Assembly: GCF_023544445.1 (NCBI RefSeq)
Contig: NZ_JALPVJ010000020.1
Coordinates: 1 to 64,000 of the forward strand
DNA: 64,000 nt
Direction of reading: 5' to 3'
Source of the DNA: Actinoplanes sp. M2I2
GTDB lineage: Bacteria > Actinomycetota > Actinomycetes > Mycobacteriales > Micromonosporaceae
Position 1 is the first letter of the stretch. Every line of letters starts with the position of its first letter. Positions 17,832 through 26,581 of the stretch are shown here, in pieces. Below the pieces are notes generated by a model that was not told where the DNA came from, made no database searches, and saw nothing but the letters and a program-made list of their open reading frames with translations. Both the position numbers and the translations under genes were made by a program.

Positions 17832-18602
17832 GTGTCGGATATGGGACACGCGCCTGCGGATGGCGGAATCAATCCGGACGTCGTCGAGGACGATCAAGCA
17901 TCGTGGCTGGCGTTGACGGATGTTCTCTCGCGGAGTTTCGCCGCGCCGCGGATTCTGCCCGCCGACCATGAGAAGGCGCTGGCCAGCCTGCGTCAACTCC
18001 AGGTCACCGCCACCTCGCCGCTGGGTGCCATAGCCCTGAACAGCGGGGGCATCCTGCTGTACGACGGCTGGCTCCGCATCTTCGGCGGTTCGCCGTGCCC
18101 GGAGGAGGGTCTTCCCAGCATCGGGCAGATCAACAACTTCCCGGTGCCCATGGACCGGATGTGGACGCCGACGGAGGGGCTGATCGTCGCGCATGACGTG
18201 CTGGGCGGCATCTTCCTCCTCAACGGTCTGCGGCCGGGCGCCGGCCGGCCCGGCGTGCCGGGGGAAGTGATCTACTTCGACCCCTCGACGCTGAACTGGA
18301 CGCGGATGAGGATGTCCCACAGCGAGTGGCTGGCCTGGTGTGTCTCCGGCGATCTCCCGCACTTCTACGACGGTCTGCTCTGGCCGAGATGGCGCGACGA
18401 CGTGATGGCGCTCCGGGCCGACCAGGGCATCGTCGTCTCGCCGTCCCTCTGGACCGGGGAGACCGCGGCCGCGGGAGGCGACGTGACCCGGACCGTCGCC
18501 TCCATGGCCGAGGTTCTCGCCCTCCAGTTCGACGCCGCCCAGCGGCACGGGCGACGGCTCGACGGCGCCCTGGGGCGCTTTCCGCCGCCCGCCTGCCGCT
18601 GA
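17832..18602 (+). CDS. DUF2625 family protein
   Basis: A 256-residue soluble protein matching what I remember of DUF2625. Recognisable stretches are SPLGAIALNSGGILLYDGWLR (about 55-75), LIVAHDVLGGIFLLNG (about 117-132), GEVIYFDPSTLNW and a WLAWCVSGDLPHFYDGLLWP block near 175. No enzymatic role is established for the family. It contains no signal peptide or membrane segment. It starts with a GTG at 17832, shortly after the SARP stop (22 bp gap), so it could share that transcript. It converges on the peptide deformylase gene. Confidence 0.75.
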   Translation: MSDMGHAPADGGINPDVVEDDQASWLALTDVLSRSFAAPRILPADHEKALASLRQLQVTATSPLGAIALNSGGILLYDGWLRIFGGSPCPEEGLPSIGQINNFPVPMDRMWTPTEGLIVAHDVLGGIFLLNGLRPGAGRPGVPGEVIYFDPSTLNWTRMRMSHSEWLAWCVSGDLPHFYDGLLWPRWRDDVMALRADQGIVVSPSLWTGETAAAGGDVTRTVASMAEVLALQFDAAQRHGRRLDGALGRFPPPACR

Positions 18603-18629
18603 GGGTTCGAGGAGCGCGGGCGGGCCGCG

Positions 18630-19163
18630 TCAGTGCGGGCTGATCTTGACCGGGGCGTCGAACCAGGCGGCCTCCCGCAGCGTGGACAGCAGTCGCTCCC
18701 GGCGTACCTCGTCCTGGTGGTCGATGAAGAGGACCCCGTCGAGGTGGTCGGTCTCGTGCTGGAGGCAACGGGCCAGCAGACCGGTGCCGACGACCTGCAC
18801 CGGGTCACCGGTCTTGGTGTAACCCTTGGCCTCGACGTTCATGCGGCGCTTGGTGTCGAGGTAGATGCCGGGAATGGACAGGCAGCCCTCCGGACCGTCC
18901 TGTTCCTCTTCGTCGGGGAACTCCAGGACGGGATTGACCAGGTGGTCGAGACGGTGACTGTTACCCGGAAGGTCCGGGTTGACGGCGAAGACACGCAGGC
19001 TCACGCCGATCTGCGGAGCGGCCAGGCCGGCGCCCCGCGACCGGGCCAGAGTCTGGCTGAGGTCGCGGACGAGCTTGCCGAGCTCCCGATCGAACGTGCC
19101 GACGGGCTCGGCCGGCTGACGCAGCACCTCGTCGCCGACGGTGCGGATGGGCACTACGGTCAT
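18630..19163 (-). CDS. def: Peptide deformylase
   Basis: A 177-residue metalloenzyme that removes the N-formyl group from new proteins. All three family motifs are present: GAGLAAPQIG (motif I), EGCLS with the metal-binding cysteine (motif II), and HETDH with the two metal-binding histidines and the catalytic glutamate (motif III). ATG at 19163 is strongly supported by GAGGAGGAACCTC upstream. The C-terminal tail fits type I enzymes. It is not linked here to fmt or other translation genes, so it may be an accessory copy, as is common in actinomycetes. Confidence 0.95.
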   Translation of the reverse strand: MTVVPIRTVGDEVLRQPAEPVGTFDRELGKLVRDLSQTLARSRGAGLAAPQIGVSLRVFAVNPDLPGNSHRLDHLVNPVLEFPDEEEQDGPEGCLSIPGIYLDTKRRMNVEAKGYTKTGDPVQVVGTGLLARCLQHETDHLDGVLFIDHQDEVRRERLLSTLREAAWFDAPVKISPH

Positions 19164-19326
19164 GAGGTTCCTCCTCTTGTCGGTCCTGATGTGACACGGC
19201 CGGTCGGCCGCGGAATCGACCCTGGGCGTTGCCGCTTCGGACGACACACCTGTGCCGACGGTTGTGCGGACCCGTGGTTCAGCCGGGGCTTGACCGTGTC
19301 GTGACCACATGGTTTCGACTGGCCCC

Positions 19327-20289
19327 ATGAACCCTCGTCCTCCTGCCGGCGTGGTCGCGCCGGGAGCCGCGCCCGACCCCCGGCCGGCCTCCCTCTCGCT
19401 CGACGACACGCGTCCCTTCGGTACGCACCTCCGGATGGCCTGGTGGAAGTCGCTGATCGTCATCGCCGCGCTGCCGGTGACGTTGCTCCTGCTGCAGCTG
19501 GGGCTCTACCTGCTGGCTGGTCTGGCCGAGGGCGGCGACCCGCTCGAGTCGACGCTCACCCCGCTCAAGCTGCTCGCGGCCAATCTCAGCACCGGCCTGA
19601 CGGCGTTGCTGGCCGTGGTGCTCGTCTCGCGGTTCGCGAAGGTGCCGTGGCGCACGGTCTTCAGCTCGCCGCGACGCTTCGACCTCCGGCGCCTGGCGGT
19701 CTTCTTCGCGGGCTCGGTGGTGCTCGTCGGGGCCGGCACCGCGGTCGTGGCGGCCGTCGCGCCCGACGCCGCGGGCTGGGTCGGCTTCGGGGTCAGCGGC
19801 ACGACCGTGGCGTTGCTGGCCGTGGTGGTCCTCTCCACTCCGGTGCAGTCGGCCGGTGAGGAGATCATGTTCCGGGGCGCGGTTCTCCCGGCCGCCGCGT
19901 CGTGGTTCCGGGCGGTGCGGCCGGCCTTCATCGCCGGGCTCGTGGTCTCGAGCCTCCTGTTCGCCGTCGTGCACGGGGCGAGCGATCCCTGGCTCCTCGG
20001 CTACTACGTGTTCCTCTCGGCTTGTACGGCCCTGATGGGCTGGATCACCCGCGGTCTCGAAGCCGCGATCGCCTTCCACGTCGCCAACAACGTGGTCACG
20101 ACGACCGTCAATGTGCTCCTCGCCGGAGGTGGCTCTCTCGTCGTCGAGCGTGGCGAAGGGGCGGGCGGCGGTCCCGCGCTGATCGTTCTCGCCGCCGTGA
20201 ACGTCTGCGTGCTCACCTTCGTCGGGCTTCGCGAGCGGGCGGCTCGCCGGGAGATGTCCCCTCCGGAACGCGCAGGACGGGGCCGCTGA
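19327..20289 (+). CDS. CPBP family intramembrane metalloprotease
   Basis: A 320-residue protein with about eight hydrophobic helices and the conserved CPBP (Abi/Rce1-like) motifs: GEEIMFRG with the two catalytic glutamates (about residue 178), HGASD with a metal-binding histidine, and HVANN with another. These enzymes cleave membrane-associated substrates and are often tied to bacteriocin immunity or prenyl-protein processing. The bacterial substrate is unknown. ATG at 19327 is preferred to the upstream ATG at 19309. Its TGA overlaps the next ATG (TGATG), so the two are translationally coupled. Confidence 0.87.
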   Translation: MNPRPPAGVVAPGAAPDPRPASLSLDDTRPFGTHLRMAWWKSLIVIAALPVTLLLLQLGLYLLAGLAEGGDPLESTLTPLKLLAANLSTGLTALLAVVLVSRFAKVPWRTVFSSPRRFDLRRLAVFFAGSVVLVGAGTAVVAAVAPDAAGWVGFGVSGTTVALLAVVVLSTPVQSAGEEIMFRGAVLPAAASWFRAVRPAFIAGLVVSSLLFAVVHGASDPWLLGYYVFLSACTALMGWITRGLEAAIAFHVANNVVTTTVNVLLAGGGSLVVERGEGAGGGPALIVLAAVNVCVLTFVGLRERAARREMSPPERAGRGR

Positions 20290-20942
20290 TGTTCGACGAT
20301 TGGCGACGGCGTCGGGCCGTCCAGCGCATCAAGCCCGGTGACGGGCGTGCCCTGAAGCGTTTTCGCTGGTGGCAGACGCTGTCCCGGTCACTGTTCTCCC
20401 TTCCGGCGGACAGCCGCGCCGGCCGGCCGGCGGCTTATGCCATCGACGTGAACCACCTGAGGAGCAACGACAACGGCGACACCGAGGCCCACCTCTACCG
20501 CGACGGCCGGTTCCAGGCCCGGGTCCGGCTCCCCGCCGTCTTCCCGGTCGAGGGCGGTGCGATCGAGGTGGCGACGTCGGCCTTCGGCGTCCGGCGGTGT
20601 CACTTCGTCACCGACAACGGAGCCGAACAGCAGCTCGTACCGGACCCGCGCTCCGCCGAGGGCCGCCGCGCACGCCTCGATCGCGAGCGCCCGGCGCTCA
20701 GCCGATGGATCGGCGCGATCGCCGTCGTCCTGGTCGGCGTCCCGTTCGTTTTCGCCCTCGCGCAGACCGCCGAGGCGGTCTCCCGATTCCCGCCGCTGGC
20801 CGAGCGTTTCGGTGTCTTCGAGTCGCCCGTCGACGTGCCGGGCTGGTTCGCCGCCGTGCTCACCATCAGCGCCGTGGTGGGCAGCACGGAGCGGGCGCTG
20901 CGCCTGCGCTACAACTCCTGGCTGGACGCGATCGCGAGCTGA
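20289..20942 (+). CDS. Membrane-anchored protein of unknown function coupled to the CPBP protease
   Basis: A 217-residue protein I do not recognise. The first 135 residues are charged and soluble, with a possible small beta-rich domain (AHLYRDGRFQARVRLP). Two hydrophobic segments lie at about 143-162 and 183-200. It begins at an ATG overlapping the protease stop by one base (TGATG), which argues that the two proteins are made together and may act together, for instance as partner or substrate of the protease. A perfect hairpin follows six bases after its stop. Confidence 0.75.
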   Translation: MFDDWRRRRAVQRIKPGDGRALKRFRWWQTLSRSLFSLPADSRAGRPAAYAIDVNHLRSNDNGDTEAHLYRDGRFQARVRLPAVFPVEGGAIEVATSAFGVRRCHFVTDNGAEQQLVPDPRSAEGRRARLDRERPALSRWIGAIAVVLVGVPFVFALAQTAEAVSRFPPLAERFGVFESPVDVPGWFAAVLTISAVVGSTERALRLRYNSWLDAIAS

Positions 20943-20947
20943 CGGGC

Positions 20948-20984
20948 TGGTGATGGGTGCCCTGTCGGTACACCCATCACCAGA
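20948..20984 (+). terminator. Perfect 13-bp hairpin after the CPBP operon
   Basis: CTGGTGATGGGTG (20948-20960) and CACCCATCACCAG (20972-20984) form a perfect 13-bp stem with an 11-base loop, followed by a slightly A/T-richer stretch. It is a clear terminator candidate for the two-gene operon. Confidence 0.75.
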
Positions 20985-21050
20985 AACTTCTCCATCCTCG
21001 GCCGGTGCGGTTCTCTGGAACTGCGAGAACGACCAGTGAGGAGAAACGTC

Positions 21051-22073
21051 ATGCGTGGTGTTGTCATGCACGCCCCGGGGGACGTCCGCGTCGAGGACCG
21101 CCCCGACCCGCGGATCGAGCAGCCCACCGACGCGATCATCAAGGTGTCGGCGGCCTGCGTGTGCGGATCCGACCTGTGGCCGTACCGGGGCATCGAGAAG
21201 CTCGAAGCCGCGACGCCGATGGGTCACGAATACGTCGGCGTCGTCGAGGAGGTCGGCAGCGAGGTCACCACCCTCAAGCCCGGGCAGTTCGTCGTCGGCT
21301 CGTTCTGGGCCTCCGACAACACGTGTGAGATCTGCCGGGCCGGCTACCAGTCCGGCTGTGTGCACCGGGTCCTGATGGGCACCATCGGCACCCAGGCCCA
21401 GTACGCGAGGATCCCCCTCGCCGACGGCACGCTGGTCGCCACGCCCGAGGTGCCGCCGGCCGATCTGATCCCCGGCTATCTGGCCGCCTCGGACGTGCTG
21501 GGCACCGGCTGGTTCGCCGCGGTCGCCGCCGAGGCCGGCCCGGGCAAGACGGTCGCGGTCGTCGGTGACGGCGCTGTCGGCCTGCTCGCTGTGCTCGCCG
21601 CCCGGCAACTCGGCGCCGAGCGGGTCATCGCGATGAGCCGGCACGAGTCGCGGCAGAAGCTGGCCCGCGAGTTCGGCGCCACCGACATCGTCACCGAACG
21701 CGGCGAGGAGGGCATCGAACGGATCAGGGAGATGACCGGGGGCCTCGGCGCTCACTCGGTCGTGGAGGCCGTCGGTACCCAGGAGTCGATGATGCAGGCC
21801 ATCAACTCGGCCCGTCACGGCGGGCACGTCGGCTTCGTTGGCGTCACCCACGATGTGGCCCTGCCCGGCCTGGGGTTGTTCGGCGCGCTGGTGCACCTGC
21901 ACGGCGGCCCGGCCCCGGTGCGCCGGTTCCTGCCCGACCTGATGGAGCTGATCGGGGACCGCACCATCGACCCGGGCCGGGTCTTCGACCTCGACCTGCC
22001 CCTCGACCGGGCGGCCGAGGGCTATCAGGCGATGGACGAGCGCCGCGCCGTCAAGACCCTGCTGCGCCCGTAG
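21051..22073 (+). CDS. Zinc-dependent alcohol dehydrogenase (MDR superfamily)
   Basis: A 340-residue medium-chain dehydrogenase/reductase. The catalytic zinc region CVCGSDLWPYRG and GHEYVG motif are present (about residues 33-65). The structural-zinc lobe has three cysteines in NTCEICRAGYQSGC rather than the usual four. The Rossmann motif is VVGDGAVGLLAVL (about 170). It oxidises an alcohol or reduces an aldehyde with NAD(P). ATG at 21051 has GAGGAGA upstream; the in-frame Met five codons earlier is not needed. It heads a plus-strand run with an SDR gene 34 bp downstream, followed by decaying genes. The substrate is unknown. Confidence 0.88.
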   Translation: MRGVVMHAPGDVRVEDRPDPRIEQPTDAIIKVSAACVCGSDLWPYRGIEKLEAATPMGHEYVGVVEEVGSEVTTLKPGQFVVGSFWASDNTCEICRAGYQSGCVHRVLMGTIGTQAQYARIPLADGTLVATPEVPPADLIPGYLAASDVLGTGWFAAVAAEAGPGKTVAVVGDGAVGLLAVLAARQLGAERVIAMSRHESRQKLAREFGATDIVTERGEEGIERIREMTGGLGAHSVVEAVGTQESMMQAINSARHGGHVGFVGVTHDVALPGLGLFGALVHLHGGPAPVRRFLPDLMELIGDRTIDPGRVFDLDLPLDRAAEGYQAMDERRAVKTLLRP

Positions 22074-22107
22074 CCGGGCTGCCGCTTCGACAACGGAGAG
22101 GACAACC

Positions 22108-22872
22108 ATGACCGGCGATTTCACCGGCCGGGTAGCTTTCATCACCGGCGCGGGCAGCGGCATCGGCCGTGCCACGGCGCTGGCCTTCGCCGCGCAGGGC
22201 GCCGCCGTCGCGGTGTCCGGCAACGCCGAGAAGGACGTGCACGAGACGGCCCGCCTCATCGAGGACCAAGGCGGTCAGGCGCTGCCGTTGCTGTGCGACG
22301 TGACCCGGAGCGACGACGTCGCAGCCGCGGTGGCCGCCACGGTCCGCCAGTTCGGGCGGCTGGACTTCGCGTTCAACAACGCCGGCATCGAACAACCGGT
22401 CGCCCCGCTGCACGAGATCAGCGACGACCAGTGGGACCGCATCATCGACATCAACCTGCGGGGCGTCTTCTACGGCATGAAGCACCAGATTCCGGCCCTG
22501 CTCGCCACCGGCGGGGGCGCGATCGTCAACACCTCCTCCGGCGCGGGCGTGATCGGCATCGCCGGGCAGAGCGCCTACGCCGCCTCCAAGCACGCGGTCA
22601 TCGGGCTGACCAAAGCCGCTGCCCTGGACTACGCGGCGGCGGGGGTGCGGATCAACGCGGTCTGCCCCGGCATCATCGAGACCCCGATGATGGACCGCTT
22701 CTCCGGCGGCACCGAAGAGGGCCGGCAACGGGTGATCGCCCAGGAACCCGTCGGCCGGATGGGCCGGCCCGAGGAGATCGCCTCCGCGGTGCTGTGGTTG
22801 TGCTCCGACCTCGGCGCGTTCGCCGTCGGCCACGCCCTCGTCGTCGACGGCGGCCAGACCGTCGGCCTCTGA
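22108..22872 (+). CDS. Short-chain dehydrogenase/reductase
   Basis: A 254-residue classical SDR. The cofactor motif TGAGSGIGRA lies near residues 13-22, NNAGI near 90, the catalytic serine in NTSSGAGV and the YAASK catalytic tyrosine/lysine pair near 155. The C-terminal GHALVVDGGQTVGL end is typical. It likely reduces a ketone or oxidises a secondary alcohol using NAD(P). ATG follows GGAGAGGACAACC. It is 34 bp after the alcohol dehydrogenase and probably co-transcribed with it. Confidence 0.9.
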   Translation: MTGDFTGRVAFITGAGSGIGRATALAFAAQGAAVAVSGNAEKDVHETARLIEDQGGQALPLLCDVTRSDDVAAAVAATVRQFGRLDFAFNNAGIEQPVAPLHEISDDQWDRIIDINLRGVFYGMKHQIPALLATGGGAIVNTSSGAGVIGIAGQSAYAASKHAVIGLTKAAALDYAAAGVRINAVCPGIIETPMMDRFSGGTEEGRQRVIAQEPVGRMGRPEEIASAVLWLCSDLGAFAVGHALVVDGGQTVGL

Positions 22873-22899
22873 ATCCTCCCTACCCCGCGAAAGGTCAGG

Positions 22900-23339
22900 T
22901 TCACGTTCATCGACCGCGAGCGGATCGGCGCGCGAGCCATCTGCGGTCTGAGCGGGATGGCGCTCACCGCGGCGGCCGCCGACAGCCGGATCAAGGCGGT
23001 CGCCACGGCCTCGATGTACGACATGTCGCGCAGCATGTCCCGCGGCCACCAGGACTACTACACCCGTGAGCAACGCCGGAAGGTCGTGGACCACCTCAGC
23101 CGGCAGCGCTGGATCGACGCCGAGAACGGCGCCTACGCGCGGCACCCCGCAAGACCCTGCTCGTCGCCGGCGCCGCCGCGCACTCCCGCTACTACTCCGA
23201 GGACGTCCGGGCCAAGGCCCCCGACACCGTCGACCTGGTGATCGTCCCCGGGGCCGACCATGTCGACCTGTACGACCGCAAGGAGCTCATCCCCTTCGAC
23301 CGGCTCGACGAGTTCTTCACCAGAAACCTGTCGACGTGA
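22900..23339 (+). pseudogene. Alpha/beta hydrolase remnant with missing N-terminus, deletion and frameshift
   Basis: Frame 1 from 22900 encodes FTFIDRERIGARAICGLSG followed by RIKAVATASMYDMSRSMSRG, the nucleophile-elbow region of a large alpha/beta hydrolase of the YcjY/dienelactone-hydrolase type. No start codon or first third of the protein is present. Around 23140-23160 the homology jumps to frame 3, which continues TLLVAGAAAHSRYYSEDV and VPGADHVDLYDRKELIPFD to a TGA at 23337-23339, the usual C-terminus. Roughly 80 residues between these blocks seem to be gone. I conclude that at least three lesions have accumulated. The nucleophile position reads GLSG. Confidence 0.75.
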
Positions 23340-23436
23340 AGTGGCCATGGGGGCACAAGAAGAACACGCTGCCGCACCTGACTTGGCCGGCGCTCCCACG
23401 GCCACCGCGGACAAGAACGACCGGAGGAAGAAGCAG

Positions 23437-23880
23437 ATGATTACCCGTAGCCAGGATCAGACGTCCACGGCGGGGCCGCCGGAGACCTTCACCGGCGACG
23501 TACGCGTCGACACACTGTTCCCCGCCGATGCGACGGCTCCGTACTCGGGGGCTTACGTGACGTTCCAGCCCGGGGCGCGGTCGGCCTGGCACACGCATCC
23601 CGCGGGGCAGCGGTTGGTCGTGACCGAGGGCGTCGGCCGCACCCAGCAATGGGGCGGACCGGTGCGGCAGATCCGGGCCGGCGATGTCGTGTGGTGCCCG
23701 CCGGGAATCAAGCACTGGCACGGCGCGGCGCCGGACAGCGCCATGACCCACCTGGCCCTGACCGGCGTGCGTGACGAGCAGAACGTCAGCTGGATGGAGC
23801 ACGTGTCCGACGGGCAGTACCACGGGCCCGTGGCCGATGACGACGAGCGCGCCGGAACGCCGGCTTCCCCCGCAGTCTGA
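23437..23880 (+). CDS. Cupin domain protein
   Basis: A 147-residue single-cupin protein. The metal-binding motif region WHTHPAGQRLVVTEG (about 48-62) and the second motif GDVVWCPPGIKHWHGA (about 80-95) are both present, with histidines and a glutamate at the usual places, so a metal centre is likely. ATG at 23437 has GGAGGAAGAAG upstream. Small cupins of this group occur beside aldo/keto reductases and SDRs and are often annotated as quercetinase- or carboxymuconolactone-associated proteins without proven function. It lies between two broken genes and seems intact. Confidence 0.85.
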   Translation: MITRSQDQTSTAGPPETFTGDVRVDTLFPADATAPYSGAYVTFQPGARSAWHTHPAGQRLVVTEGVGRTQQWGGPVRQIRAGDVVWCPPGIKHWHGAAPDSAMTHLALTGVRDEQNVSWMEHVSDGQYHGPVADDDERAGTPASPAV

Positions 23881-23934
23881 ACGGCCTCAGCCCGTTCTGA
23901 CCGTGCTGAAACACCCCTGAGGACAGGAATCGTC

Positions 23935-24018
23935 ATGGAATACGTCCGTCTCAACAACGGTGTCGACATGCCCCGGCTCGGCCTGGGCGTCTTCCAGATG
24001 TCCGACGACCAGGTGGAC
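23935..24018 (+). pseudogene. Aldo/keto reductase remnant (first ~28 codons only)
   Basis: An ATG at 23935, well spaced from GAGGACAGG, starts MEYVRLNNGVDMPRLGLGVFQ, the standard N-terminus of an aldo/keto reductase (the first beta-strand and the P-x-LG-x-G-x-F motif). After about residue 28 the similarity ends and the frame reads into the leader of the lipoprotein gene, stopping at 24159. About 250 residues are missing, so the gene is deleted from its 5' end onward. Confidence 0.7.
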
Positions 24019-24067
24019 GATTCCCGTAAGCCCCGTGGCCTCGGCCACCGCGACAGAGGGAGAGGCC

Positions 24068-24580
24068 ATGTCAGTCTCACGCGCGGCCGTCGGCGCTGCG
24101 TTGCTGACGGTCGTCGGGCTGACCGTTGCCGGGTGTGGTGGCAACGGTCGATCCGGTGAAACCCGGGTGGGTTCACCCGTGTCGTCCGGCGATGCACCGA
24201 CCGCGATACCAGGGGAGCAGATGAAAATTCGCATCGTCATCGGCGATCAGCGCTTCACGGCCACGATCTTCGACAGCGCCGCCGGCCACGACCTCGTCGA
24301 CCAGCTGCCGCTGACCATCGACCTGACCGATCACGGATCGGTGGAGAAGACCGGCCCGCTGCCGGCGCCGCTGTCCACGGCCGGTCAGCCGGACGGCGCC
24401 GCCCCCGAGGTCGGCGATGTCGGGTACTACGCGCCCGGCAGCGATTTCGTCCTCTACTACGGCGATCAGTCGTACCATTCCGGCATCGTGATCATCGGTC
24501 GCCTCGACGGTGACGCCGCCGGCCGGATCGCCGGCCTGGACGGCGCCGTCACCGCGACCGTCGACGTCCCGGCCGGCTGA
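24068..24580 (+). CDS. Cyclophilin-like fold lipoprotein
   Basis: A 170-residue predicted lipoprotein. The signal peptide ends in the lipobox LTVAGC, so the mature protein would be anchored outside the membrane through that cysteine. The domain (about 55-168) matches the bacterial cyclophilin-like fold family: MKIRIVIGDQRFTATIFDS, then the LP.TIDLTDHG block and VGDVGYYAPGSDFVLYYGDQ. Prolyl isomerase activity is not established for this group. ATG at 24068 has GGGAGAGG just upstream; a longer frame from 23960 is discounted because the signal peptide starts here. It converges on the esterase gene. Confidence 0.82.
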   Translation: MSVSRAAVGAALLTVVGLTVAGCGGNGRSGETRVGSPVSSGDAPTAIPGEQMKIRIVIGDQRFTATIFDSAAGHDLVDQLPLTIDLTDHGSVEKTGPLPAPLSTAGQPDGAAPEVGDVGYYAPGSDFVLYYGDQSYHSGIVIIGRLDGDAAGRIAGLDGAVTATVDVPAG

Positions 24581-24601
24581 CGGCAGCGGACCGCGGTGCC
24601 C

Positions 24602-25495
24602 TCAGTCCTCCGGCGGAGCCGACTGCAGCGATCCGGGTCGCCGCTCAGGGGCAGCACCGATCGGGGTCGTCGACAACAGCCAATCCGCGATCCGGTCGAT
24701 GCTGCGGCTCGCTCCCGGGTTGTCCGGCTCATTGAGGTGCCCGTGCCGCACGCCGACCTCGCGAACCATGACGATGTCGACTCCGGCGGTGGCGAGTTCG
24801 GCGCCGTACTGCTGTCCGGAGGCCCGCAGGGAGTCGATGTCGGAGTTGAGGATGAACGTGGGCGGCAGGCCCTGCAGGTCGTGCCCGCCCGGAAAGGCGT
24901 ACGGCTCGGCGAGGGCAGCGGGATCCCGCACATAGTGGAGGTTCATCCGGCTGACCGCCTCGGCGCCGATCGCATCCGCGTCCGGCAGGGTCCCGACCTT
25001 GGCGGCGAGCTCGGCGGTCATCGGTGGCAGCTCGGCGTGGACGACGGGGTAGACCAGCACGACGGCGTACGGGAGTGGCCGGCCACTGTCCCGGAGCCGC
25101 AGGGTCACTCCCGCGGTGAGCGCCGCGCCGGCGCTGGCGCCGCCGATGGCCCAGGCCGGGGCTTGGACGTCCGAGGTCGTCGCCCAGAGGAACGCCGCGG
25201 TGACCTCCTCGGAAGCGACCGGGTAGTGGCTGCGTCGGCCGCGGTCGATCGGCGCTTCTCCGCTCCAGGCTGGGACGGGAGCGAGCGCATAATCCACGGC
25301 GACGACCGCGATACCGCGCTCGGCGAGCCGGCGGGCGACCCAGTCGCTTTCCGGCATGTCGAGGTCCCCGCCGTAGAAGGCGCCGCCGTGGGCCCAGACG
25401 AGGCCGGCGCGGGCGCTGGTGTCCGGCGTGTAGACGCGTACGGCAACGGTGCCGTACGGGCCGTCGATGGTCCTGTCCTTGGTCGTGATGGGCAT
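24602..25495 (-). CDS. Alpha/beta hydrolase of the hormone-sensitive-lipase type
   Basis: A 297-residue cytoplasmic esterase. The HSL-family oxyanion motif HGGAF (about residues 36-40), the nucleophile elbow GGASAGAAL (about 121), an aspartate in NSDIDSLR and the histidine in RHGHLNEPD complete the triad. It would cleave short acyl esters, for example acetyl or similar groups on a sugar or aglycone. It begins 27 bp after the LacI gene on the same strand, so the two form an operon. This links the esterase to the divergent rhamnoside locus and suggests it removes acyl decorations from the imported glycoside. Confidence 0.87.
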   Translation of the reverse strand: MPITTKDRTIDGPYGTVAVRVYTPDTSARAGLVWAHGGAFYGGDLDMPESDWVARRLAERGIAVVAVDYALAPVPAWSGEAPIDRGRRSHYPVASEEVTAAFLWATTSDVQAPAWAIGGASAGAALTAGVTLRLRDSGRPLPYAVVLVYPVVHAELPPMTAELAAKVGTLPDADAIGAEAVSRMNLHYVRDPAALAEPYAFPGGHDLQGLPPTFILNSDIDSLRASGQQYGAELATAGVDIVMVREVGVRHGHLNEPDNPGASRSIDRIADWLLSTTPIGAAPERRPGSLQSAPPED

Positions 25496-25522
25496 GCCGG
25501 GGGCTCCAAGGTGGATGAGCGG

Positions 25523-26566
25523 TCAGCGCCCGGCCGGGGCTGCGGTCGTGCGCCGGGCGACGAGGGCGGGGGAGAGTTTCACCTGGGCGGTGGGCCGGGC
25601 GCGGTCGGCGATGCGGTCGAGCAACAGCCGGGCGGCGTTGACACCCATCTGGCGGCCGGCCTGGTCGACGGTCGTCAGCGAGATGGGTCCGAAGGCGGCG
25701 AAGGTGGTGTTGTCGTACCCGGCCAGGGAGATGTCCCGCGGGGCCGAGAGACCGGCTTCGGTCAGGGCGTCGAGTACGCCCATGGCCACGATGTCGGCGC
25801 CGGCGAAGATGGCCGTGGGTCGTACGTCGCGGGCCAGCAACTGCCGGGCGCCGAGGTAGCCGCCCTCCTGGGTGTAGGTCGTCGACACCACGTCGATGCC
25901 GTCGGCCAGGCCGTGGGCGTTCATGGCGTGGCGATAGCCGTCGGCGCGTTGAGCGTTGGGCATCTCCACCAGTCGTACCGGATCTCTCTCCAAGTGCTCG
26001 ATGTGCGCGATGTGACGGTGCCCGAGCTCGGCCAGATGGGCGACGACCAGGCCGGCGCCGGCGAAGTCGTCGTCCGTGACGGTGTCGTAGTCGGGGGAGT
26101 TGCCGTGGCGGCCGACCACGACCGTCGGCACCGTGCGGGCGACGGTCTGCAGGCGCCGGCGCGACGAGATCGGCGCGATCAGGATGAGGCCGTCCATGCT
26201 GCGGTCGATCATGGCATCGGTCAGCCGGGCCTCGCCGGCCTCGTCGTTGCAGCACTGCGCCATCAGGAGCTGGTAGTCGCTGCCGTTCAGACGGTCGGTC
26301 ACGCCGTCGAGGACGTCGGCGAAGAACGGGTTGCGGATCTCGGGCAGCAACACGCCGATGGTGTACGTCTGACCGCGCATGCCCCGGGCGGCGGCTGACG
26401 GCCGATAGCCCAGTTCCTCGATGGCCGTACGAACCCTGGTCTGCATCTGCGGGCTGGCGCCGTAGGCGTTGCGGAGCACCTTGGACACCGCTGTGGTGGA
26501 CACGCCGGCATGCCGGGCCACGTCGACGATGGTCACGCGTCGATCGGGGTGCGACTGTCGCGGCAC
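25523..26566 (-). CDS. LacI family repressor of the rhamnoside locus
   Basis: A 347-residue LacI/GalR regulator. The N-terminal HTH reads VTIVDVARHAGVSTTAVSKVL, followed by the hinge helix region and a periplasmic-binding-protein-like sugar sensor domain (about 65-340). GTG at 26566 is supported by AAGGAG five bases upstream. It is divergent from the ABC transporter/glycosidase operon. Two near-identical palindromic sites lie in the shared intergenic region, so it likely represses both units and itself until a sugar, plausibly L-rhamnose or a rhamnoside, binds. Confidence 0.92.
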   Translation of the reverse strand: MPRQSHPDRRVTIVDVARHAGVSTTAVSKVLRNAYGASPQMQTRVRTAIEELGYRPSAAARGMRGQTYTIGVLLPEIRNPFFADVLDGVTDRLNGSDYQLLMAQCCNDEAGEARLTDAMIDRSMDGLILIAPISSRRRLQTVARTVPTVVVGRHGNSPDYDTVTDDDFAGAGLVVAHLAELGHRHIAHIEHLERDPVRLVEMPNAQRADGYRHAMNAHGLADGIDVVSTTYTQEGGYLGARQLLARDVRPTAIFAGADIVAMGVLDALTEAGLSAPRDISLAGYDNTTFAAFGPISLTTVDQAGRQMGVNAARLLLDRIADRARPTAQVKLSPALVARRTTAAPAGR

Positions 26567-26581
26567 TCAGGCTCCTTGCAC

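Noticed and set aside
23881..23925. CCTCAG...CTGAGG hairpin after the cupin gene
   Set aside because: The stem is only 6 bp with a loop over 20 bases, not convincing.
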